From positions 1 through 23,240 of the forward strand of contig JBASCW010000008.1 of NCBI GenBank assembly GCA_049651845.1: a stretch of 23,240 bases of DNA, given 5' to 3'. The position numbers were made by a program, and so were the translations under genes. This DNA comes from RBG-16-66-20 sp049651845. Its GTDB lineage: Bacteria; Pseudomonadota; Gammaproteobacteria; Burkholderiales; SG8-39. Positions 14,254 through 20,218 of the stretch are shown here, piece after piece; the first letter of the stretch is position 1, and every line of letters begins with the position of its first letter. The notes under the pieces were generated by a model. That model made no database searches. It saw only the letters and a program-made list of their open reading frames with translations, and was not told the origin of the DNA.

Positions 14254-14622
14254 TCACGAGAACAGCAGGGCGGCCGCGACGCGGCGCTCCTCTGCGGTCA
14301 GGATGTTGAAGGTGCGGCAGGCGGCCTGCAGGTCCATCGCCTCCACGCCGACGCGCCTGGCGGCGAGGGCGCGCGTGAGCCGGGGATGCGGGAAGCGCTG
14401 CCGGGCGCCCGTGCCGAGCAGCAGGATGTCGATCTGCAGGCCGAGCAGCGGCTCGAAGTCGGCCTCGCCGAGCGCGTCGAACGAGGCGGCATTCCAGAGC
14501 AGCACCTGCTGCGGCGTGACGATGAGGTTGCGCTCGTAGCGCTGCTCGCCCACCCGCACGAAGCCTTCGCCATAGGCGGTGAAGTAGTTGTGCGCGCCGG
14601 GCGCGGTGATGTGAAACTTCAC
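14254..14622 (-). CDS. Mth938-like domain protein (DUF498, NDUFAF3-related)
   Basis: A 122-residue single-domain protein. It shows the family layout: F-R/Y-G-G/F-like FVRVGEQRYERNLIVTP, then a strand-loop LLGLQIDILLLGTGARQRFP and a C-terminal RVGVEAMDLQAACRTFNIL helix before the conserved ERRVAAALLF. The human relative NDUFAF3 helps assemble respiratory complex I; bacterial members have no proven role. The start is GTG 14622, the only start consistent with the conserved N-terminus. It sits a few bases downstream of a minus-strand -10 element, with no room for a leader, predicting a leaderless mRNA. First gene of a four-gene minus-strand operon. Confidence 0.85.
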   Translation of the reverse strand: MKFHITAPGAHNYFTAYGEGFVRVGEQRYERNLIVTPQQVLLWNAASFDALGEADFEPLLGLQIDILLLGTGARQRFPHPRLTRALAARRVGVEAMDLQAACRTFNILTAEERRVAAALLFS

Positions 14623-14625
14623 TGC

Positions 14626-14635
14626 TAGAATTCTA
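14626..14635. promoter_or_regulatory. Palindromic -10 element, bidirectional promoter between alaC and the Mth938-like gene
   Basis: TAGAATTCTA is a perfect palindrome whose two strands each give TAGAAT, a 5-of-6 match to TATAAT. It sits inside a gap of only 15 bases between divergent start codons (GTG at 14622, ATG at 14638). A start about seven bases after each hexamer falls on or beside the start codon on both sides, so both transcripts would be leaderless. A second small dyad, GTGAA-AC-TTCAC (14611-14622), adjoins it. No strong -35 was found on either strand. Confidence 0.6.
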
Positions 14636-14637
14636 CA

Positions 14638-15834
14638 ATGCGTGAATTTTCAAGGATCAAGCGCCTCCCGCCGTACGTCTTCAACATCACCAACGAGCTG
14701 AAGATGGCCGCGCGCCGGCGCGGCGAGGACATCATCGACCTGTCGATGGGCAACCCCGACGGGCCGACCCCGCAGCACATCGTCGACAAGCTGGTGGAAG
14801 CGTCGCGGCGGCCGGATACGCACGGCTATTCGGTCTCCAAGGGCATCCCGCGGCTGCGGCGCGCGATCTGCGACTGGTACAAGCGCCGCTACGGCGTCGA
14901 GCTCGACATGGAGAAGGAGGCGATCGTCACGATCGGCTCCAAGGAGGGCCTCGCGCACCTGATGCTCGCGACGCTGGAGCGCGGCGACACGGTGCTGGTG
15001 CCCAACCCCTCGTACCCGATCCACATCTACGGCGCCATCATCGCCGGCGCCGACATCCGCTCGGTGCGCATGACCCCGGGCGTGGATTTCTTCGCGGAGC
15101 TCGAGCGCGCGATCGCCGAGCTGATCCCGAAACCGAAGATGCTGATCATCGGCTTTCCTTCGAATCCGACCGCGATGTGCGTTGAATATGATTTTTTTGA
15201 AAGAGTCATTTCAATTGCAAAACAACACGACATCCTGGTGGTGCACGACCTCGCCTACGCCGACATCACCTTCGACGGGTGGAAGGCGCCGTCGATCATG
15301 CAGGTGCCCGGCGCGCGCGACATCGCGGTCGAGTTCTTCACCATGTCCAAGAGCTACAACATGGCGGGCTGGCGCATCGGCTTCATGGTCGGCAACGCCG
15401 ACCTCGTGAGCGCGCTCGCGCGCATCAAGAGCTACCACGACTACGGCAGCTTCACGCCGGTGCAAGTAGCTTCGATTGTTGCACTGGATGGACCTCAAGA
15501 TTGTGTTTCTTCTATTAAAGAAACATATCAAAAACGTCGCGACGTGATGGTGAAGGGCCTGCACGACATCGGCTGGATGGTCGACAACCCCAGGGCCTCG
15601 ATGTACATCTGGGCGAAGATCCCGGCGTTCTACGAGAAGATGGGCTCGATCGAGTTCACCAAGCGGCTGCTCGAGGAGGCGAAGATCGCGGTCTCGCCCG
15701 GCATCGGCTTCGGCGACTACGGCGACGGCCATGTGCGCATCGCGCTGATCGAGAACGAGCACCGCCTGCGCCAGGCGCTGCGCGGCATCCGCGAGATGTT
15801 CAGGAAGGACGGACTGCTGAAAGGAGCGGCATGA
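14638..15834 (+). CDS. alaC: Alanine transaminase AlaC-type (class I/II aminotransferase)
   Basis: A 398-residue PLP-dependent aminotransferase that interconverts pyruvate and alanine using glutamate. It matches E. coli AlaC from end to end: RIKRLPPYVFNITNELKMAARRRG at the start (in parts), SMGNPDGPTP, the HDLAYADI segment, PLP Lys238 in MSKSYNMAGWRIGF, and the C-terminal GFGDYGDGHVRIALIENE. The ATG at 14638 fits the homologue N-terminus and lies directly after a -10 element, so no Shine-Dalgarno is expected. Two in-frame tracts (15181-15225 and 15463-15537) have strongly AT-ending codons although the protein stays conserved. It heads the alaC-GNAT-hom-thrC operon. Confidence 0.95.
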   Translation: MREFSRIKRLPPYVFNITNELKMAARRRGEDIIDLSMGNPDGPTPQHIVDKLVEASRRPDTHGYSVSKGIPRLRRAICDWYKRRYGVELDMEKEAIVTIGSKEGLAHLMLATLERGDTVLVPNPSYPIHIYGAIIAGADIRSVRMTPGVDFFAELERAIAELIPKPKMLIIGFPSNPTAMCVEYDFFERVISIAKQHDILVVHDLAYADITFDGWKAPSIMQVPGARDIAVEFFTMSKSYNMAGWRIGFMVGNADLVSALARIKSYHDYGSFTPVQVASIVALDGPQDCVSSIKETYQKRRDVMVKGLHDIGWMVDNPRASMYIWAKIPAFYEKMGSIEFTKRLLEEAKIAVSPGIGFGDYGDGHVRIALIENEHRLRQALRGIREMFRKDGLLKGAA

Positions 15835-15863
15835 TGCGCCGCTTCACGGCGGGCGCGTCGTGA
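15831..15863 (+). CDS. Ten-codon minicistron linking alaC and the GNAT gene
   Basis: A tiny reading frame, ATG ATG ... TCG TGA, encodes MMRRFTAGAS. Its ATG overlaps the alaC stop (ATGA) and is placed behind AAAGGAG (15820-15826), a strong ribosome binding site. Its stop overlaps the GTG start of the acetyltransferase gene (GTGA at 15860-15863). This geometry would carry ribosomes from alaC to the GNAT gene, which lacks its own ribosome binding site. The peptide itself is probably unimportant. It could also be a chance arrangement. Confidence 0.4.
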   Translation: MMRRFTAGAS

Positions 15864-16456
15864 TCTCGCCGCGGCCAGCGACGCTGGAGGCCAACGGCAT
15901 CCGGCTGGAGCCCCTGTCGAAGGATCACCGCGAGGGACTCGATGAAGCGGCCGCCGACGGCAGGCTCTGGGAGCTGTTCTTCACCTCGGTGCCCGCGCCC
16001 GGCGAGACCGACGCCTACATCCACGCCGCGCTGGCAGGGCAGAAGGCGGGCCAGATGCTGCCGTGGGTGGTGCGCGACCTGAAAAGCGGCCAGCTGCTCG
16101 GCAGCACGCGCTACCACGACATCATCGCCGCCGCCGACCGCGTCGAGATCGGCTACACCTGGTATGCGCAGCGCTGCCAGCGCACGCACGTGAACACGAC
16201 CTGCAAGCTGCTGCTGCTGGAATACGGTTTCGAGCAACTCGGCTGCAAGGTGATCGGCCTGCGCACCGACAACTTCAATTTCCGCTCGCAACGCGCGATC
16301 GAGGCGCTCGGCGCCAAGAAGGACGGCGTGATCCGCAACCATGCGCTGCGCCGCGACGGCAGCGTCCGCGACACCGTGATGTACAGCATCCTCGCCACGG
16401 AATGGCCGGACGTGAAGCGCCACCTGCAGTTGCGCCTGAAGAGAAACGAATCATGA
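15860..16456 (+). CDS. GNAT family N-acetyltransferase (RimJ/RimL-like)
   Basis: A 198-residue acetyltransferase of the RimJ/RimL type, which transfers acetyl from acetyl-CoA to protein N-termini, amino acids or antibiotics. Visible features are LEANGIRLEPLSKDH at the start, GQLLGSTRYHDI and RVEIGYTWY (strands 4-5), the acetyl-CoA-binding stretch around THVNTTCKLLLLEYGFEQLG, and VIGLRTDNFNFRSQRAIEALGAKKDG, characteristic of the family. The acceptor is unknown. The GTG at 15860 is the only plausible start; it overlaps a preceding minicistron stop. Its own stop overlaps the hom ATG (ATGA). Its position between alaC and hom is unusual for this otherwise common amino-acid cluster. Confidence 0.85.
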   Translation: MISPRPATLEANGIRLEPLSKDHREGLDEAAADGRLWELFFTSVPAPGETDAYIHAALAGQKAGQMLPWVVRDLKSGQLLGSTRYHDIIAAADRVEIGYTWYAQRCQRTHVNTTCKLLLLEYGFEQLGCKVIGLRTDNFNFRSQRAIEALGAKKDGVIRNHALRRDGSVRDTVMYSILATEWPDVKRHLQLRLKRNES

Positions 16457-17763
16457 AGCCGATTCAAGTGGGGCTGCTCGGCATCGGCACCGTCGGCAGC
16501 GGCACCTGGGACGTCCTGAAGCGCAATGCCAGCGAAATCGAGCGCAGGGCGGGGCGCGGCATCCGCATCTCGATGGTCGCCGACAAGGACCTGGCGCGGG
16601 CGAAGAAAATCGTCGGATCCAGAGCGCAGATCACGACCGACGCGTACGCGGTCGTGCGCGCGAAGGACGTCGACATCGTCATCGAGCTGATCGGCGGCAC
16701 CACCATCGCCAGGAACCTGGTGCTCGAAGCGATCCGGCGCGGCAAGCACGTGGTCACCGCCAACAAGGCGCTGCTCGCCAAGCACGGCAACGAGATCTTC
16801 AAGGCGGCGCAGAAGCAGGGCGTGATGGTGGCCTTCGAAGCCTCGGTCGCGGGCGGCATCCCGATCATCAAGGCGCTGCGCGAAGGCCTGGCGGCCAACC
16901 GCATCGAGTGGATCGCCGGCATCATCAACGGCACCTCCAACTTCATCCTTTCGGAGATGCGCGCGAAGGGCCTGCCGTTCGCCGCGGTGCTCCAGGAGGC
17001 GCAGAAGAAGGGCTACGCCGAATCCGATCCGACCTTCGACATCGAGGGCGTGGACGCGGCGCACAAGCTGACGATCCTCTCGGCGATCGCCTTCGGCATC
17101 CCGATGCAGTTCGCCAAGGCCTATACCGAGGGCATCTCGAAGCTCACGCAGGAAGACATCCGCTACGCGGAGCAGCTCGGCTACCGCATCAAGCTGCTCG
17201 GCATCACCAAGAAGAAGCGCAGGGGCATCGAGCTGCGCGTGCACCCGACGCTGATCCCGGCCAGCCGCCTGATCGCCAACGTCGAGGGCGTGATGAACGC
17301 GATCCTCGTCAAGGGCGACGCGGTGGGCGCGACCATGTACTACGGCGCGGGCGCGGGCAGCCAGCCGACCGCGAGCGCGGTGGTGGCGGACCTGGTGGAC
17401 GTGACGCGCCTGATCACCGCCGACCCGGAGCACCGCGTGCCGCACCTCGCGTTCCAGCCCGACCGGCTCGCCAAGGACCCGATCCTGCCGATCGGCGAGG
17501 TCGAGACCGCCTACTACCTGCGCATGCGCGTCAAGGACCGGCCCGGCGTGCTGGCCGACGTGACGCGCATCCTCGCCGACTCGAGGATCTCGATCGACGC
17601 GATGGTGCAGAAGGAGCCCGGCGAGGGCGAGAGCCGCGTCGACATCGTCATGCTCACGCACCGCGCGATCGAGAAGAACGTCAACGCCGCGACCGCGAAG
17701 ATCGAGAAGCTGCCGACCGTGGTCGGCAAGGTCACGCGCATCCGCCTCGAAGAACTGCTGTAA
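16453..17763 (+). CDS. hom: Homoserine dehydrogenase with ACT domain
   Basis: A 436-residue NAD(P)-dependent homoserine dehydrogenase reducing aspartate semialdehyde to homoserine, the branch to threonine and methionine. The N-terminal Rossmann fold starts at once (VGLLGIGTVGSGTWDVL, residues 6-22). VTANKALLAKHG and the catalytic region GVDAAHKLTIL follow. A C-terminal ACT regulatory domain (from about residue 353, YYLRMRVKDRPGVLADVTRIL) is the usual site of threonine feedback. The start ATG at 16453 overlaps the GNAT stop; the nearest ribosome binding site is a weak AGAG. The frame is open further upstream but that is antiparallel noise in the GNAT gene. The hom stop shares one base with the thrC ATG. 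Confidence 0.96.
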   Translation: MKPIQVGLLGIGTVGSGTWDVLKRNASEIERRAGRGIRISMVADKDLARAKKIVGSRAQITTDAYAVVRAKDVDIVIELIGGTTIARNLVLEAIRRGKHVVTANKALLAKHGNEIFKAAQKQGVMVAFEASVAGGIPIIKALREGLAANRIEWIAGIINGTSNFILSEMRAKGLPFAAVLQEAQKKGYAESDPTFDIEGVDAAHKLTILSAIAFGIPMQFAKAYTEGISKLTQEDIRYAEQLGYRIKLLGITKKKRRGIELRVHPTLIPASRLIANVEGVMNAILVKGDAVGATMYYGAGAGSQPTASAVVADLVDVTRLITADPEHRVPHLAFQPDRLAKDPILPIGEVETAYYLRMRVKDRPGVLADVTRILADSRISIDAMVQKEPGEGESRVDIVMLTHRAIEKNVNAATAKIEKLPTVVGKVTRIRLEELL

Positions 17764-19118
17764 TGAAGTACGTCTCGACCCGCGGCGAGGCGCCGGCGCG
17801 GCGCTTCTCCGAGATTCTGCTCGAAGGCCTGGCACCCGACGGCGGCCTCTACGTACCCGAGGAATTTCCGCGCGTTGCGCTTTCCGGACTGAGGAACAAG
17901 AACTATCGTGAGCTTGCGAGAGCCGTCCTTTCGCGGTTCATGGACGATATTGCGGGCCTGGATGCCATCGTCGATCGCACCTACACCCGGGAAATATTCC
18001 AGTCCGATGAGATAACTCCGCTCACCACGCTTGAGCCGGGCCTGCACCTGCTCGGCCTGTCGAACGGCCCGACGCTGGCGTTCAAGGACATCGCGCTGCA
18101 GCTCCTCGGCAACCTGTTCGAAGACGAGCTGAAGGGAAAGAACCAGACCCTCAACATTCTCGGTGCCACCTCGGGCGACACCGGCTCGGCCGCCGAGCAC
18201 GCGCTGCGCGGCAAGGCCCACGTGCAGGTGTTCATGCTCTCGCCGCACGGCCGCATGAGCGCGTTCCAGCGCGCGCAGATGTACTCGCTGCAGGAAGCGA
18301 ACATCCACAACCTCGCGGTCGAGGGCACGTTCGACGACTGCCAGGACGTGGTGAAGCTGGTCAACGCCGACGCCGCGTTCAAGCAGCGCCACCGCATCGG
18401 CGCGGTGAACTCGATCAACTGGGCGAGGGTGGCCGCGCAGGTCGTCTACTATTTCAAGGGTTACTTTGCCTGCACTTCTTCCGATTCCCAATCCGTTTCG
18501 TTTGCGGTTCCTTCGGGCAATTTCGGCAACATCTACGCCGGCTACGTGGCGCGCCGCATGGGGCTGCCGATCCGCAAGCTGATCCTGGCGACCAACGAGA
18601 ACGACGTGCTCGACGAGTTCTTCCGCACCGGGAAGTACCAGCCGCGCGCGACGGCGCGCGCAACCTCCAGCCCGTCGATGGATATCTCCAGGGCTTCGAA
18701 TTTCGAGAGGTACGTCTTTGAGCTGGTGGGCCGGGATTGCGTACGGCTCAGAGAGCTGTTGGCGCTGAATGAATTCCATCTCGAGGCCGAGCGCGCGGGC
18801 TTCGCTTCCGGCCGCAGCACCCACGCCGACCGCATCGCCACCATCAGGGCCGTGCACGAAAAGTACGGCGCCGTCATCGATCCGCATACCGCGGACGGCG
18901 TGAAGGTGGGCCTCGCGCTGCGCGAGCCGGGCGTGCCGCTCGTCTGCCTGGAGACGGCGCTGCCGGCGAAGTTCGCCGAGACCATCCGCGAGGCGCTCGG
19001 CCGCGCGCCCGCGCGGCCGTCCGGCTTCGAGCGGCTCGAGCAGCTGCCGCAGCGCTTCGAGGTCATCCCGCCGGACGCCGAGGCGGTCAAGCGCCAGATC
19101 GCCGCCCGGGTCTCATGA
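17763..19118 (+). CDS. thrC: Threonine synthase
   Basis: A 451-residue PLP enzyme converting O-phosphohomoserine to threonine, last step of the pathway started by hom. It begins MKYVSTRGEAPARRFSEILLEG (in parts), the standard opening. The PLP lysine is Lys108 in TLAFKDIALQ; the phosphate-binding LGATSGDTGSAAEHAL and VPSGNFGNIYAGYVA are present. The long form with a C-terminal extension is typical of proteobacteria and fungi. It overlaps the hom stop as TAATG, implying coupled translation. Three internal tracts (about 17866-18030, 18449-18528, 18660-18785) have visibly relaxed codon usage compared with the rest of the gene. No terminator is seen just after the stop. Confidence 0.96.
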   Translation: MKYVSTRGEAPARRFSEILLEGLAPDGGLYVPEEFPRVALSGLRNKNYRELARAVLSRFMDDIAGLDAIVDRTYTREIFQSDEITPLTTLEPGLHLLGLSNGPTLAFKDIALQLLGNLFEDELKGKNQTLNILGATSGDTGSAAEHALRGKAHVQVFMLSPHGRMSAFQRAQMYSLQEANIHNLAVEGTFDDCQDVVKLVNADAAFKQRHRIGAVNSINWARVAAQVVYYFKGYFACTSSDSQSVSFAVPSGNFGNIYAGYVARRMGLPIRKLILATNENDVLDEFFRTGKYQPRATARATSSPSMDISRASNFERYVFELVGRDCVRLRELLALNEFHLEAERAGFASGRSTHADRIATIRAVHEKYGAVIDPHTADGVKVGLALREPGVPLVCLETALPAKFAETIREALGRAPARPSGFERLEQLPQRFEVIPPDAEAVKRQIAARVS

Positions 19119-19124
19119 CTTTTT

Positions 19125-19138
19125 TTGACCTGCGTCAA
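19125..19138. promoter_or_regulatory. FNR/CRP-type dyad upstream of hemerythrin gene
   Basis: TTGAC-CTGC-GTCAA is a perfect inverted repeat with the TTGA-N6-TCAA core of FNR-family sites (FNR consensus TTGAT-N4-ATCAA). It begins six bases after the thrC stop. If activating from the class II position (centre at -41.5), transcription would begin about 19173, beside the possible start codons; TCTGAT (19160-19165) could then be the -10. The same dyad form recurs at 23102-23115. Confidence 0.5.
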
Positions 19139-19158
19139 CCCGGCGAGAAGCGCCGGGT
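19138..19158. other. Perfect 8-bp hairpin ahead of the hemerythrin start
   Basis: ACCCGGCG and CGCCGGGT (loop AGAAG) can form a very stable hairpin. It is not followed by a T-run on either strand, so it is not a standard terminator. It ends six bases before ATG 19164 and could shield the translation start or stabilise the thrC message end. Confidence 0.5.
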
Positions 19159-19163
19159 GTCTG

Positions 19164-19715
19164 ATGACGCTCATGGGACCCGTCGCTGCCTGGCATACCG
19201 AGCACGTCTATTTCAACCAGCTGCTGGAGCTGCTGAAGCGGCAGCTCGACCTGTTTCACCGCGGCGGCACGCCGAATTACGAGCTGATGCTCGACATCGT
19301 CACCTACCTGCGCGAGTACTCGGACCGGTTCCACCACCCGCGCGAGGACGTCGCCTTCGCGCGCCTCGCGCCGCGCTGCCCGGACCTCGCGCTGCCGCTC
19401 GCGCGCCTCACGCAGGAGCACCGCGTCATCGCGCGCGCCGGCGAGACGCTGCGCAAGCTGATCCAGTCGGTCCTCAACGGCGCGGTGATCCCGCGCGGCG
19501 AGGTCGAGGTGGCCGCGGCGACCTACCTGGTCTACTACGGCAACCACATCGCCAAGGAAGAGGAAGACGTGCTCGCGCGCGCCGCGAAGGAGCTGACGCC
19601 CGAGGACTGGGAGGCGGTGCGCGACGCGGTGCCGCCGGGAATCGACCCGCTGTTCGGCACCTCCGGCGAGGACCGCTTTCGCGAGTTGCGACGCCAGATC
19701 GCCACGGAGGCTTGA
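19164..19715 (+). CDS. Hemerythrin-like domain protein
   Basis: A 183-residue four-helix-bundle protein with the non-heme di-iron ligand pattern: His11 or His14 in AWHTEHVYF, His57-His58 and Glu61 in RFHHPREDVAF, His86 in QEHRVI, and His128 with Glu132 in GNHIAKEEEDVL. Such proteins bind O2, NO or iron and are used in oxygen sensing, NO stress or iron-sulfur repair. The ATG at 19164 (MTLMGPVAAW) is preferred; ATG 19173 is possible. The TTG at 19125 is rejected since it lies in the FNR-type dyad. No ribosome binding site precedes either ATG. The C-terminal extension (about 145-183) has no recognised domain. The upstream dyad suggests redox control. Confidence 0.85.
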   Translation: MTLMGPVAAWHTEHVYFNQLLELLKRQLDLFHRGGTPNYELMLDIVTYLREYSDRFHHPREDVAFARLAPRCPDLALPLARLTQEHRVIARAGETLRKLIQSVLNGAVIPRGEVEVAAATYLVYYGNHIAKEEEDVLARAAKELTPEDWEAVRDAVPPGIDPLFGTSGEDRFRELRRQIATEA

Positions 19716-19728
19716 CGGCCGATCTGTC

Positions 19729-20214
19729 ATGAGGGGGAGGGTCTTCGGGGGGAGGGTCTTCGGACAGGATTTCGCCGGCGGGCTGGCGATCGTCGCGGTC
19801 GCTGTGTTCGCTTGGTGGCTCGCGCGCGGCCTGCCGGGCGGCAGCGGCAGCGGCGGGGGCATGGGGCCCGGCACGCTCCCGAAGGCCCTTGCGGTGCTGC
19901 TGGGCCTGCTCGGCGCGCTGCTCGCCGTGAACGCGGTCGTGAAGACGCAGGCTGCGCCGCCTCTCGAACGCTGGTCGCTGCGCGGACCGCTGCTGATCCT
20001 AGGCGCGCTGGTGCTGTTCGGCATCACGGTGCGCCCGCTCGGCCTGGCGGTGGCCGGGCCGCTCGCGATCGGCGTGGGCGCCTTCGGCAGCCACGAGGTG
20101 CGCTGGCGCGAAACGCTGCTGTTCGGCCTGGCGATGACGGTGTTCTGCATCGGCCTGTTCAAGTTCGCGCTCGGGCTGCCGATACCGCTCGCGCCCTGGT
20201 TGATCGGCTATTGA
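19729..20214 (+). CDS. tctB: Tripartite tricarboxylate transporter small membrane subunit TctB
   Basis: A 161-residue membrane protein with four predicted helices (about residues 14-32, 49-68, 84-118 split, 125-150). The segment GPGTLPKALAVLLGLLGALL is characteristic of TctB, the small subunit that pairs with TctA. TTT systems import carboxylates such as citrate using an ion gradient. The first codons contain a small tandem duplication (GRVFG twice). No good ribosome binding site precedes the ATG at 19729. The gap to the hemerythrin stop is 13 bases, so it may be cotranscribed with it. Four bases separate its stop from tctA. Confidence 0.85.
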   Translation: MRGRVFGGRVFGQDFAGGLAIVAVAVFAWWLARGLPGGSGSGGGMGPGTLPKALAVLLGLLGALLAVNAVVKTQAAPPLERWSLRGPLLILGALVLFGITVRPLGLAVAGPLAIGVGAFGSHEVRWRETLLFGLAMTVFCIGLFKFALGLPIPLAPWLIGY

Positions 20215-20218
20215 GCGC

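Noticed and set aside
16153..17835. Open frame of 560 codons antisense to hom
   Set aside because: Repetitive Arg/His/Asp/Val composition without motifs; shadow of the GNAT-hom coding strand.
19138..19158. Intrinsic terminator after thrC
   Set aside because: The hairpin is strong but has no T-run downstream on either strand; the T-run near 19120 precedes it.
19125..19163. Upstream TTG start for the hemerythrin gene
   Set aside because: It coincides with the FNR-type dyad and the hairpin arm, and would add residues not expected for the fold.
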